Shown here: positions 24,770 to 39,329 of the stretch, one piece after another
Layout: the number at the start of each line of letters is the position of its first letter
Position numbering within the stretch: the stretch's first letter is position 1
Origin: Neurospora intermedia
Taxonomy: Eukaryota > Ascomycota > Sordariomycetes > Sordariales > Sordariaceae
Assembly: GCA_037102815.1 (NCBI GenBank)
Contig: BTPP01000002.1
Span: 5,952,001 to 6,016,000 of the forward strand
Length of the DNA stretch: 64,000 bases
Direction: 5' to 3'
Position numbers and translations under genes: made by a program
The notes under the pieces: model-generated
Databases searched by the model: none
Seen by the model: the letters and a program-made list of their open reading frames with translations, nothing else
Told to the model about the DNA's origin: nothing

Positions 24770-25691
24770 ATACCAGGAGGCAGCTGTCAGGCTCTTGCCT
24801 CTCCCTCTCGACCAAGCTGAATTGCATCTTCTTTCTCAGGGGAACGTTGGTTGACCCGCGCCTCGAGTTCGCATCTGTGACTTATTTGCTACTCCGTGGC
24901 TTCCTGAAAAGGATAAATAAAGGATTGTAGGGACGGAATGGTAAGACCATCCGCACAGTGGGAGAAGAGGATTGTTTGGATACTTGGATCAGGTAGATAT
25001 CTCCGCAAGTACGACCGAGGAAGCGCGTCCCAAGTGTGGAAGGCAACTTGCTTCAACGTTCAACGTGACCAAATCTACCACCCCCATTCTCCTTTCATTC
25101 CAAGCACCAGAACCTCATTCAGCAGTTGGTGTCTCCTAACTCCTCGGGCTTCCTTGAAATTTCCGCTGGCCTGCAGTCTAGAGGTATGCAGACAAAACCT
25201 GCTCAACTCACTACATGCAGCTTTCATGGCACATGCAGAGCCATAACACAATATAAATATCACAGGCAGGCCGCTTCCCCTCTCCCACACCCTTCAATCC
25301 TTTCTTCGCACGAGATTATCGAGCATCAGAACGTGAGAGCTTCCTTGACAAATTCCGTCTTCACTGGATCAGGCGACCTTTTCACAGACACATTCACCCA
25401 TCCAAAGCAACAGAGCGGCACTACCCCCGTCCTGAGAGAAGCCAGTCGCTGCCAAAAACGTCGCGGATAATCTTCCATTCTCTCTTCACTACAAATATCC
25501 GGCAAGCGACACGGTTCAACCACTCCGGTGATCTAGCCGTCCGTCTCGCTTCGTTTCTTCGGACAGTTCCTTCGGGCAACTGACCTCGACCTCTCGCAGC
25601 AGATAAATATCAAGAAGAGGGAAACCAACTGAACTCAGTTAAACACCATACCCCAACGCCCGACGCAGCTTGAAAAAACACCGACGCAGCT
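24770..25691. other. Intergenic
   Basis: This is the 3' flank of the permease gene and the upstream region of the next hypothetical gene. A TATAAATA string at about 25251 and pyrimidine-rich tracts could belong to the promoter of the downstream gene. No gene was recognised. Confidence 0.55.
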
Positions 25692-26561
25692 ATGAACAAC
25701 TCCGACAGTTTTCCAGGGGCATCCACCCCATACACCTCTCTAGTATCCACCCCACATCCAGGTTTCTCCTCCGCCTCCTCCTCAAAGACAAACACAAACA
25801 GCAGAGCTACCAACCGTCGACATATACAACAATACAGCAGCAGTACAGGTCCCTACGCATACGACTCCGACATGGACCTGGCCGTCCACGGTCTACACAT
25901 AGTCGACTCGTCCCATCTCCATCCCGGGTACAAGCCAAGACGAAGGGACGCTACCCCCCACTACTACCACGACCATCAAGAATCAGCAGCAGATAAGATG
26001 TCGTCGTCGTCGTCGTCGTCGTCGTCATCAACACCATCCCCAACACGACTTCCTCCTTTTTCGAATTCTTCGATGAACAACAATTCTTCCTCTGCTGAGG
26101 ACACAGAGGAGGTGCCAAGGAAATGGGGGGTGCAATCTTATCCGAGTCTGAAGCAACGGGTACGTGAGGAACGGGAAGAGCGGGATGTATGGAGGTTTCC
26201 GGGTGCAGCAAAGGGGGGAAGGATGGAAAGTGCTCGGCTTCAAGTTGGAACAGGGTACAACGATGAAGATGGAGATGTTGAGATGATGGACGTGGATGTA
26301 CTGGCGGGTGGTGGTAATGATTGGAAGGCTGCACGTGAATTTGAGAGGGGGTATGATGGGGATACCGAGATGGGGGATGTACCGCCGCTGTCACCGCCGC
26401 TGTCATCATTGCATGAGGATAAGGGTGCTAAGGGGGTAGAGGGGGCAAGTTGTTTTGGAAGTACCACCTCTACAGGTAGTAAGAAGAGGGCGAGAGGCAG
26501 TGATGAAATGGATGAAGAAGAGGAAAAGGTAGAACACAAGCGGATGAGGAGTTTCATGTAA
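25692..26561 (+). CDS. Hypothetical low-complexity protein
   Basis: A single frame of 289 codons starts at 25692 in a CAGCTATGA context. No family is recognised. The protein is Ser/Thr/Asn-rich in the N-terminal half, with a run of ten Ser encoded by a TCG repeat (about 25999-26030), then a moderately conserved-looking segment (EVPRKWGVQSYPSLKQRVRE) and an acidic C-terminal part ending in a basic cluster (KKRARGSDEMDEEEEKVEH). The repeated DGDVEMMDVD and DGDTEMGDVPP strings look like short degenerate motifs. It is likely disordered and possibly nuclear. The upstream 5' flank of about 440 bp after the TATA-like string fits a real transcription unit, but expression evidence is lacking. Confidence 0.55.
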   Translation: MNNSDSFPGASTPYTSLVSTPHPGFSSASSSKTNTNSRATNRRHIQQYSSSTGPYAYDSDMDLAVHGLHIVDSSHLHPGYKPRRRDATPHYYHDHQESAADKMSSSSSSSSSSTPSPTRLPPFSNSSMNNNSSSAEDTEEVPRKWGVQSYPSLKQRVREEREERDVWRFPGAAKGGRMESARLQVGTGYNDEDGDVEMMDVDVLAGGGNDWKAAREFERGYDGDTEMGDVPPLSPPLSSLHEDKGAKGVEGASCFGSTTSTGSKKRARGSDEMDEEEEKVEHKRMRSFM

Positions 26562-27201
26562 GTCTCGTCAGTGACGGGGAGATGATCTGCTTGGCTAGAG
26601 CATGGACAGATAGATAGCTGGATTGAAAGAAAGGGGCTGTGAAGTCCAACGAGCGAATAGCACAGTGAATGAGAGGAGATTTACCATGAACAAGTATGGT
26701 TGATACATCTCGAAGATGGGGAGGTGAGAGATGCTGTTTTGATATTTTTGTTGAGAACAGTACGACAAATCAGGCAGTGAACCAAGTGAATGAAAATCTG
26801 ACTGTTTGTTCCTTCTATATAACAATCTTGGGGACATATTCCGTAGGTAGGTAGGTAGGTATACAAGAAATGAACCCAAATGGTTCTCGGTATCTAGAGT
26901 GTAGTTTGTATAATGTACAGTGCCATCTGCATCTCGTTTGGGTAAAACTGACAACAACACTGCCCGGTCCGTCTTGGATCTTGGTAGTGTACAATGCTCT
27001 CCCCGTCGTCATGAGTTATGCCGCCGCCGCCACCGCCCCGACATCCTTTTAGAGGTAAGCCAATCGATGTGGCTGAACGTCTGGACGTCTTTTTACCGTG
27101 CGTGCCCGACTGCCAATGGGTGATTACCCCTGCAGTCTGTTCTCGTCTCCTCCACCCACCAACGCCTATGATAGGGTATGATGTTCGGATCGAAAGGCCG
27201 C
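26562..27201. other. Intergenic between convergent genes
   Basis: This holds two facing 3' UTRs. GTAG repeats occur at 26843-26861. No gene was seen. Confidence 0.65.
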
Positions 27202-29009
27202 TTACTCCTTCTTGGTGTCGTCCTTCTTCTCGCCATCCTCCTTCTTGGCCTCTTCCGATCCATCCTTTTGCTGATGAGCAGGGTTGGTCAAGTTATGCCA
27301 CAGCGATTTGAGGAAACCTTCATTCTTGTGGTCCTCAGCAGTGGTATCGGTAGAAGAAGAAGAAGAAGAAGAAGAGGTCCCAGATCTGTTAGACGTGCGT
27401 CGAAAAGTTAGCTGGCCGTTACCATTGCCAAACGAACCGCAAGACTCTCTTATCCAAAGAATAATTGTAATCCAAAGGGGGCCGGGGTGTCTCACGTCGA
27501 CGACGTCCTGTGAATGTCCATGACGCGCTTGGCCGTCTTGTCGCCCATCTCGTCCGCTAGCATCTCGATGATGGTGCGCTGGTTGGGGCTCAGATACTTG
27601 GGCATGTTGACGCGGAACTCGACGCGCAGGTCGCCCTTGGCTCCGCGACGGCCCTTGAGCTTGGGCATTCCCTTGCCCGCCATGGTCATCTTGTCGCCTG
27701 TGTTGGTGCCGGTGGCGACACGGACCTTGGCGTCGCCCTCGAGCGTGGGGATGGTGACTTCACCGCCGAGGATGGCTGTGGTGAGCGGTATCGTCGCCGT
27801 GTAGAGGATGTCGGAGCCGTGACGCTGGAACTTGGGGTCGGGCGCAACCCGGACGTGAACGTACAGGTCGCCCTGGGTGCCTTGGGCGTTGGGGTTCGAC
27901 TGTCTGCCTAATGGGGGCGCATCACCCTCGCCGCTGATGCGTAGCTTCATGCCGTCCTCGATACCGCCGGGGATATCAACCACCAAGGTCTTGCGCTCCC
28001 TCACCACACCGTCGCCCGAGCAGGTGGAGCACTCGGAACCCTTGGGCGTCACCGTGCCGCTGCCGTTGCAGGCGTTGCAAACGGTGCCCATCTGGAAACC
28101 GCCCATGACCGTGACGACCTTTTGACCGGAACCGCCGCACGACTTGCAGGTCGACCTCTGAGTGCCCTTCTTCAGACCGCTACCGCTACATGTGCCGCAT
28201 TGCTTGAGAGGCAGAATCGTAATCGTCTTCTTGGTTCCCTTGGCCGCCTCCATGAACGACACCTGCACCTGCACCTCGATATCGTCACCCTCGAAGATCT
28301 CCGGCTGGAACGGACCCCGACCGCCGCCGCCGCCAAAGGGACCACGGCCACCGCCGGTAAATGCTGAGAAGAGGTCATCGAGGTTGATGTTTGCGCCGAA
28401 TCCGCCGCGTCCGCCGAAGCCGCCAAAGGGGTGCCCGCCGCCGAACGGTTCACCACCAGGGCCGGGGTGGCCGCCTGCTTCGAAACCAGCAGCGCCGAAC
28501 TGGTCGAACTGCTTCCTCTTCTCGGGATCGGATAGGATTTCGTAGGCGGACTGGATCTCGGCGAACTTGTCCTTGGCGTTGGGGTCCTTGTTCGTATCGG
28601 GGTGGTACTTTTTGGCTAGGCCGTAGTAGGCCTTTTTGATGTCGGATTGCGAGGCGCTCCGGTCAACACCCAGTACGCCGTAGGGGTCGCGAGGTGTAGC
28701 AAGCAGGCGGTTGGTGGTGTGGAAGGTCTATTGATTAAGCAGGAGCTGGTTAGCATGTGGATGAATCGAGGTCACGGAGCCAAAGTGAACAAAGACGTCA
28801 TCAGGACCTACCCTTGGCTTCGAGACAGGCCTTGTGGGAGAAGTGGTGGGTGTGGTTGAGCGGCTAATGCGAGGCCTAGCAACTACAGTAAAGCCAGCAG
28901 CAGAAGCCTTTCTTCCGGCACAGGCTCTAAACCTCTGGCGACGACATATTTGAGCGGGAGAAAAGTGGCGAGCCGGGAGGGCTGCCTTGGGAAGAACGGA
29001 CGAGTTCAT
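27202..29009 (-). CDS. mdj1: Mitochondrial DnaJ chaperone Mdj1
   Basis: Exons 29009-28812, 28727-27496 and 27385-27202 give 537 residues. Class I DnaJ architecture is complete: an N-terminal basic presequence (residues 1 to about 66, with few acidic residues), a J domain with HPD at 108-110 ([11 protein letters not shown]), a Gly/Phe-rich region, four zinc-binding CxxCxGxG repeats ([32 protein letters not shown]) and the C-terminal substrate-binding domain. It should act in the mitochondrial matrix with Hsp70 in folding and in protection from aggregation. Exon 3 adds a Ser run and a charged Lys/Glu tail separated from the conserved part by an intron. The Ser run is encoded by a TTC/GAA repeat at 27352-27372. 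It faces the chm7-like gene divergently across 1.1 kb. Confidence 0.93.
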
Positions 29010-30087
29010 CTTGATCTAGGTAGCTATGGAGAGGTGGGTAGAGAGAGGGTTCGGGTTTCGTCGGTAGATGGTGCGGGCCAGTGAGTAGCCAAGCAGGTTA
29101 TTTACCGCGACATTAAACAAAGGAGTGTGTGTGTGTGAGTGTATGTACAGAACAACAACTTGAAGCTCGAGGACACAGCCTGAAGCGAACACGCCGTGTG
29201 TGTGTGTGTTTGGATGGAGAGAATTAAAGTGAGGGTTAAGTTACGAAAGAAGGTCGGATCGTGACCAGGAAACCATGCAGTCAACTTTTTGGCTGCCGGC
29301 CGATTCGCCGAATCACAGCCGCCATTGGGCTGTTGGTGCTCGGTCTTGACATTCAACGCACTGGAGCTGCTGAAAAATGGGGAAGAGCTGCTGAAAGGAA
29401 GTGGAGAATCCGGGAACCTCGCTGGTCTTCAAAGTGTCTAGAAATCACCACCGCCTTCTTTCTGCCCCACCACACCCATTCCCTTCGTCACTGTCCGATG
29501 GCGGTTGGGGCTCACCACTATCATCAGTTCCTATATAGATTCCCATTACTTGTATGTGTCTGTCATATATGAAATGTGCCAATTTATCATCAAGAGTCCA
29601 TCTCGCTCAGACGAAGCAAAAGAAGCAAAAGAACCGAGGATGTCCGAATAGCTCTTACACGCAGTCCCCCAGTCCGAGCTGGGCGGGGTCCTAGGTTTGG
29701 GGGTATAACTGATAAGATAAGGAAAGCCCACTGTAACTCCATCACCACAGTGACGACACACCCTCGATTTGTTTTCTTTCTGCATGTCATCACCACCACC
29801 AGGCTATGGTAGGCTGTTTGCGCCCAACCACATCTTTGCGTTCTCATCAATTTGCGACAACACGCGCGACAGTCAATCCAAGCCTGCCTGCCCGGTAGCA
29901 TGCAAGAAGTGTTGCTTCTTTGAGCTATTGTTCTGGCACCTTTCGTCGCAAGCTACAAAGGTTCACAGCCGGCGCATCGCTCACCATTGACGACCGTGTG
30001 CTCCCAATTCCATCATCTGTTTTGTCCCACCTGATTTCGCTTTCGATTCCCGCATAGCGCTACCAGAAACTTCGAGATACCAACACC
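29010..30087. other. Divergent intergenic region (mdj1 / Chm7-like)
   Basis: Two outward-facing promoters lie here. GT-dinucleotide repeats occur at 29126-29139 and 29194-29209. No gene was recognised. Confidence 0.6.
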
Positions 30088-31605
30088 ATGAACAACCAAC
30101 AATCACTCGTTGACTACCTAGTCCAACACGAGCCTAGCTTCAGGAAGTGCGTCTTTGCCCATTCGACTGATGCCACCTCGCTCCATGTCAGCTAACCCTC
30201 CCTTCACAGAGCCCGCCTCCCAGCCCTATACTCCGACTTCACCACCCTCCGCACTCTCAACCCCGACGGCTACCAGGCCAACATCTCCGCCTGGCGTTCT
30301 GCCCTCGCCCACCTCGCCCGCTCCGGCTTGGCCCCTGCCCCAAAAGGTTCAACGCCGAACCTCCTCGTCCTCAACTCCGATGAATCTCTCCTCCGCGCTC
30401 TCGAGTCCAAGAAATACGGCCGGCCGTTAGCCCTGGGCACAGTGATTAGGGAAGCACTGGCCGCCAAGGATCTTATACCGCTGCATGACTTCCTCACATC
30501 CCCAACGAGCATATACTACCAGCCATGGCTACCATCACCGTGGGCTGTAGCTGGCGGTGTCGCCGGCTGGGCCTTGAAACAACTAGGTGTAGCAGATTGG
30601 TTGAGGGGGAACGGGCTACCAAAGGGACAGTACGTGGTGATCGCCAATGTCCAAGAAGCCGGCAAGCAGTTCGCCGCAACCACAGCATCCGCCCTAACAG
30701 ACAGCCGCTTCGAACGCACCTGGTCCAAAGCCCACTTCCTCCATACGTACAACGAGCAGGTCAAGCTGGAGCAAGGCAGCGACGGCAAACTCCTCAGCGA
30801 AACCGATCTCGACGTGTTACTCGTCTTTCTCTCCCGCGACAAGGACCTCATCCTCTACGACGGCTCCACCTTTAAGATCAAGACTCCCTCTGATGAGCAA
30901 CAAAGCATAACGCCCGAAGACACAACAGTCGCTTCCATCAAGGAACTCATCTCTTCATTAACGCACCAAACCCACGCCTTAGCAGGCCGCATCACCGAAC
31001 TGGACAAAACCGCCCGCCAAGCCGTGCAAGCCAAGAACCGAATCGCAGCCTTGGCAGCCCTCAAACAAAAGAAACTCGCCGAGCAGAGTCTAGAGGGCCG
31101 CTACGCAAGTTTGACGCAACTAGAAGCCGTGGCCTCTCAGATCCAACAAGCCAGCGACAGCGTAGCCATGATGAAAATCATGGAAACCAGTAGCAGGGTG
31201 CTCGAGTCGCTCAACGAGCAAGTCGGTGGCGTCGATAGGGTCGAGAACCTCACTTCCAAACTCAGAGAGCAGATGGCCGAGGTGGATGAGGTCAATACCA
31301 TTCTGGCCGAGGCGGGCACGACGGCTGCTGGTGGCATCGTGGACGAGGAGGAGATTGATGAGGAACTGGAAGAGATGTTGGCGGAGCAGGAGAAGGAGAA
31401 GCAAGCGAAGGAGGAGAAAGAAGAGGAAGAGAGAGAGAGGGACAGGGAGAGGGAACGAGAACAAGAGAGGGAGGCGGAGGAACTCAGGAGGAGATTGGAG
31501 GCGATTGGGGGTGTGCCGGTTGTCGAGCCGGGGACAACGGCGGGGAGCAGAAGAGAAAGGGAGATGGAGAGGTTGATGAAGGGTATGTCGATTGATGATC
31601 AGTGA
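30088..31605 (+). CDS. ESCRT-III-related Snf7-family protein, CHMP7/Chm7-like
   Basis: Exons 30088-30146 and 30210-31605 (intron 63 nt, donor GTGCGT, acceptor CACAG) give 484 residues. The N-terminal half (1 to about 240) has a winged-helix-like character, with LLVLNSDESLLRALESKKYGRP and WALKQLGVADWLRGNGLPKG. The C-terminal half is the helical, charged Snf7 core (IKELISSLTHQTHALAGRI to EEIDEELEEML), followed by a long Glu/Arg-rich coiled coil and a short ending MERLMKGMSIDD. This combination is that of CHMP7/yeast Chm7, which recruits ESCRT-III to the nuclear envelope for surveillance and sealing. A MIM-like acidic/Leu segment (IDEELEEMLAEQ) is visible. Family assignment is by architecture. 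Confidence 0.83.
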
Positions 31606-32163
31606 TTTTCTATGGAGAGGGATATAGATACCATGTTTGAATTTAGTAGGCAGTGCTAATTGTTTTGGTAGGTTAATTACGAGTATACCAACTTTGTTTT
31701 ACTTCGGTCCCATTTTGACTACGACGACAATCACGACTTTTACGACTGTTACGATACGGCGTTGGATACCCACCACTTTGGGATTCAATCATGATGGATA
31801 CTTTTACGATTTTGCACATAGAATGCGACTAGGATGAGCGAGCAAGGTTTCACGACCAGGACATGATTATGAACTATGACAGGGTGTTAAGGGGTGTTTG
31901 TTTACGGGGTACTCACTCCATCACGAGATGCTAGCCCATGTCGATAGTTGATGCGTTACATCGACGCAATACATTGTAACCAACCATCTATTGCATTCAC
32001 ACACTGACCGTGATCATATCTTTCCCATCCAGCCTATCAACACAACTCCAAAACGCCAGCCAGCCAGCCAGGTCTCGCTCGCTCTAATCAAGATCCAATC
32101 CAAATCCCATGCGACACTTTTCGTACCCTTTTCTTCTTTTTTTTCATCCACTCAAACAACACA
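31606..32163. other. Intergenic between convergent genes
   Basis: This holds facing 3' UTRs of the Chm7-like gene and mcm6. No gene or repeat was recognised. Confidence 0.65.
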
Positions 32164-35213
<3,050 letters not shown>

Positions 35214-36630
35214 TGTGATCTGGTGTTGATGTGATCCACCTGGGTATCAAGAAGGGTTGGTGGAGATTGGAAGTTGTCGAGGTCAAAAATCAAGTAGAGG
35301 TCAATGAAAGCCCAAGGGACCAAGGGCTGACTCGTTACTAGTAGATGGAGGGGAATCTGTGACGAGGGGAGGGGAACTGAGTCCTCCCTGTCAAGAAAAC
35401 ACGATAAAACACGCGCCAGAAAAGCTGAAGCGCGCCAAGACTAGGAAGCTGGCGCGCACAAGTGGGGCCATCTTTAATGGCTTCGCTAGTGAGATATGGA
35501 TGCTCGGCCTAACTGCATACTACCGGCACTTGGCCACAGAAATGCAACCTCTGGGGTGTATCGCTGAAAACACTACACTCGTCTTAACGAAGCATCGCCA
35601 TTCGACTCTGCCTTGTTCAAACGACAACCCGACTTGCCCTACGAAGGATTCAACCTCCTGGTAGAAGTTGTCTACTATGCTTTTAGTGATTCCAGGCTTG
35701 CCATGCTGGATGAGACCTTTTTCCATCTTTCTTCGAGTTATTTTCATTTATTCTGAAAATTCCTCCAGCAAAATGCTCCTTCCTCACCAGAAGCCGTTGC
35801 AAAATGGGTGATGCTCCTTCCATCCATTGAAGGACAATCTTGTGTGTATCGACGGACTCAGGAAAAAGCTGCTCGGTCTGATGTCTCGTTTTTCTCGCTG
35901 TCTCTTCATCAAGTGCCGGGCACTGAATCGTTCATGTTGTCGCTCCCTCGCTCCCTCCGACCTCAACCAAACTGTCAATCGCTCTCTCGTCCAATTTCCT
36001 CAGCCTTCGGTGACATCCATCAACCAGCATTTCCATGGTACGTTGCCATCAAAACCGGCCAGCTGCCAGGCCAGGTCCGTCTTGGTCACCTATAACACCC
36101 AGATTATGTATGTCAGACAAGGTACAACACAAGAAGATGGGTGTAGTGAGGTCGAACCAGTCAGAAGCGGTCCGATCATGCTCGGTCCCAAACTCCAACA
36201 TCTCCGAGACATACAAGCTGCAGTGTCACCACAACTTCATCTGGGCTGATAGGCTTTAGCCGGATGCTCACCCGGATCTATCAGCGGCCAAGAAGCCACC
36301 GACGTCCTTGCTTTGGCTTGCTTGACGTGATGACCTTCTGCGATCTGGTATCCGCCTGCCCCTCCACCCGATCAGATCTGGGCTGAAACACCATGTAGGT
36401 GGGCAGCGTGGCAGCGAACCTGATCTATCTTTGGCATTACCCCCCTTCTTGGACGTCTCAGCTTCTTCTACCACTCCGCAAACCAACATCAACGTCAGGT
36501 CAGATAGTCTCTTGACATCAGAATGACTTGACAAGCGAAACAAAGACACTATCAGCTAACTCGGCTAAACAAAGCTTTGTGTCAGAGAAGATCGTACCTG
36601 GGCTCGCATCCAGTCAGTCAAAAGTCCAAA
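35214..36630. other. Divergent intergenic region (mcm6 / caspase-like)
   Basis: This is the promoter region for both flanking genes. GCGCGCC-type motifs near 35411-35457 are listed separately. No gene was recognised; open frames such as 35808-36249 overlap in two frames without domains. Confidence 0.6.
35411..35457. promoter_or_regulatory. Cluster of three GCGCC(A) motifs upstream of mcm6
   Basis: The strings ACGCGCCA, GCGCGCCA and TGGCGCGC (the last inverted) lie at about 35411, 35430 and 35450, some 200-245 bp before the mcm6 start. They resemble MCB/E2F-type G1/S elements (ACGCGT, GGCGCC, GCGCCAAA). A replication gene is a fitting target, but binding is inferred only. Confidence 0.35.
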
Positions 36631-38270
36631 ATGAACAGCAACACGGATTTCACTCAACTATGGCATCGACATCTGGCCAACCTCCGCCATGACTTCTCGA
36701 CTGGAGCTGTTGATAACCCGTGTGTACAAGCTTTGCCTCCGGAGCCAGCAAAGAGCGTGAATGGAGAAGGAGACAGTGAAGCCACCCCCAGGGGCGCTGG
36801 CCATGGTGATATCCAAGCGACGTCGTCCCCCGTTGGACTTGAGTGGGATGGAGACATGGAGATGGTGATAGATGCTTTGCAGGCGCTTGAGGTGTAAGTA
36901 CAGCCAACCTGACATCTGATCCCAAAACAAAACGGCTAACGGAGATCTGCAACAGTCAAAGCCCTATAACTGCCACCGAAGCCCTCAGCCCCGATTCACC
37001 GTGGTTCAGAGACCATCATCTTCGCCGTGATGCCGATGGTGATGGAGATGTAGAGATTGAGACCGTGGCGTCATCACCTCAAAACTCGAGTTGGTCGAGG
37101 ACCGTCGCGCCCCCAAAAGGACAGCGAGCCCGCCTATCCTTGCAACTGCATCCACAACCGAAAAGCCCCGTCAACCTCTATACGTCTGCGGCTGCTAAGG
37201 GGCTTGATACAAATGTTAGAGCACGGACAGACTGGTACAGAGATCATGCGACACTCCTCTCACACTCTCAGCAGCTATACGAGACTTACTCGGCTTATCC
37301 AGCATCCCCAGGTTTCAGCACCGCTCGACATGAACCCGAGACCGAACCACCCGAACCCAGAACCAGGTTCAGCTCCATCTTCTCGCCCTCCCAGCGCAGT
37401 CGATATGCACAGCTAGCCGAAGAAGTCAACGTCTTGATCCTCAGCTGGGCTACGACACCCACAACAATAACCGCCAAGCAACAAGGGCCAATCAAACTCA
37501 GTTCAAGTCGGCAAGGGATCGATACCTCCACAGATTCTGTCCGACACTGCTTCAAGCGGCTCGGATATCGGGTTCAATGTCGACAGATTCCCGAGGACTA
37601 TCCTACTGCGGCCGTGGAGACCATTTTGGCCAAGTTTCTCGCGGACTCCGATATAGGCCAGGGAGGGAAGAAGTTGCTGGTCATTTACTACGCTGGTGGA
37701 GCGGACATGGTTGCAGGAAGGATGATGTTTGCGAATGCGATTGGCTCGAGTCATTTCTTCTGGGAGGACATTCGCGAACCCATCATGTCGAGTGAGGGTG
37801 ACGTCTTGCTCATCCTTGACTGTCATCACCCTATGAGGTCGAATACGAGCACAGAAGCAGAAGATCAACTGATGGTCGACCCGGGCCTGGCATCGTCACC
37901 CTCCACTAAGCAACTCTTGGGCGCCTACGCTCCTGTTCCCTTGCCCCGAACAGAAACTCCCAACAGCAGCTCGAATGGAGGTACATCACGAACAACACAA
38001 ATGACCCAAACCCTTTGCAGACTTCTGGACAGCGCCTACGCTAGAGGAGACGGCAAGATATCAGTGCAGAGGTTGTGCTCGTGCATGAAAAGTGAGTTGC
38101 GACAGGACGGCACGGAACTGGATCAAATGGTGTTTGTTACGCAGTTGGGAGGAAGACACTTGATGGATATCGAGTTGCCTGTGTTGTCTGCCGGCATCGA
38201 TATCGGCGTTAGAGGTGGCAATGACGTCGGCGGCGGTGTATCGCGGGGTATGGGAGTCCTCCGAGGTTGA
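36631..38270 (+). CDS. Caspase-fold (peptidase C14-like) protein lacking the catalytic His
   Basis: Exons 36631-36893 and 36956-38270 (intron 62 nt, donor GTAAGT, branch CTAAC, acceptor ACAG) give 525 residues. The N-terminal 270 residues are low-complexity. The segment from about 285 follows the fungal caspase-like pattern: CFKRLGYRVQCRQIP, then KKLLVIYYAGGADM, where GHG is expected, then GDVLLILDCHHPM, where DCCH is expected. The Cys equivalent (about 377) is present, but the His equivalent (about 336) is Gly. It is therefore likely a pseudoenzyme or non-canonical effector. Near the end the +1 frame (about 38184-38311) also looks protein-like (SAAVYRGVWESSEVDITGEA) and stops at a GTAAGT, so the C-terminus may be mis-modelled or shifted. 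No partner gene is adjacent. Confidence 0.72.
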
Positions 38271-39058
38271 TATCACAGGGGAAGCATTCAACTACACCTC
38301 AAGTTGGGTAAGTTTAGTCCCATTCGAGAGTTCTTCCTATCCCTGGGGCAATCACACACAGGCAGCTAGCGTGTCTGCCTGATCATCTCTCCCTCCAATC
38401 ACTGACTTTGGATAGTCTTCCGTCTGGTATGGGTGTTGGTGATGGAGAAGCAGCAACCCGGTCTAGTTTACAGGACAGGTGTGATATATCCCTGAGAGCT
38501 GAAGACTAAAACTCCAATGACACCCAATCGCTTCCACTTTTGGAGATCTTCGGCATTTGCTAGCGTGTGCTCCATATTCCTTATCCCGAAGCGGTAAACC
38601 GATGGAACATACTGACATGGAGAGTTTCGAATTAACCCATGTCGATCGACTTCCGCCTCGCCAAAGGACGTTCCCATCACTCTTTCGTCACACGTCCCCA
38701 TCGTGGGAAGCGTGTTCTCAGCGAGGCATGGGAGCGCCTGCGTGGATCCTGCAAGGAGCACTGAGATTCCATCATGTTCGGTTTTCCATCAGGGAATGTG
38801 GACGGCTACATTAGATCCCGAAGTGAACCCCAGCTACCCGCACGCTCAGGGTATGTAATTGGCAACAATGAGAGACATTGTCTCTACAGGACTCCACCGA
38901 ATTAAGGGGTCTTCAGCTGTCAAACTCGAAACCTTTCTTCCTTCATCAGCATCGCCGTCATAGTCAACGACACTACGGGCTTGTGTCCGAGCCTACGTGC
39001 CGAGGCCGCGAATAGCGTCAAGGTGATGAGCCTCAAGACGTGCCTCATGGCCACCCTC
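38271..39058. other. Intergenic, left flank of the retroelement
   Basis: No gene was recognised. The interval may include a 3' exon of the caspase-like gene if the alternative C-terminal frame is real. Base composition is normal up to the element. Confidence 0.5.
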
Positions 39059-39063
39059 GTTTC

Positions 39064-39222
39064 TGTGCGACGCACAAGGCAACGAAATGAAGCAGTTGAT
39101 GGTTGTATTGAGTTGCTAAAAGAAGAAAGAATCTGTGGAGAGGTCTGGAGGGCTAAAGACTAGCGAGGGGAGGCCGTGCATGGGTGAATGGTGCCCAGAG
39201 TCACGTGCCTCCACATCCAACA
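39064..39222 (-). repeat. 3' LTR of the copia element (159 bp)
   Basis: Over 159 bp this is identical to the other LTR except one position (GACGCACAAG here, GACGTACAAG there). Terminal TG/CA are present. The preceding GTTTC at 39059-39063 is one half of the target duplication. Confidence 0.95.
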
Positions 39223-39231
39223 CACCCCCAT
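39223..39231 (-). other. Polypurine tract of the copia element
   Basis: On the minus strand ATGGGGGTG directly abuts the LTR start TGTTGG, the position expected for plus-strand DNA priming. Confidence 0.8.
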
Positions 39232-39329
39232 AGACCGAAAGACCCTAATAGCCGTGATATCTATATACATTGTTTACTTTGTAATATAGTATGTGGTGTT
39301 GTAAGCTTTCAAGCCTAAGGGACCTTCTT

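Noticed and set aside
39064-39222. First impression that the 159-bp direct repeat was a duplicated piece of a host gene (an open frame crosses its left copy)
   Set aside because: TG/CA ends, GTTTC target duplication, primer site and polypurine tract identify both copies as LTRs.
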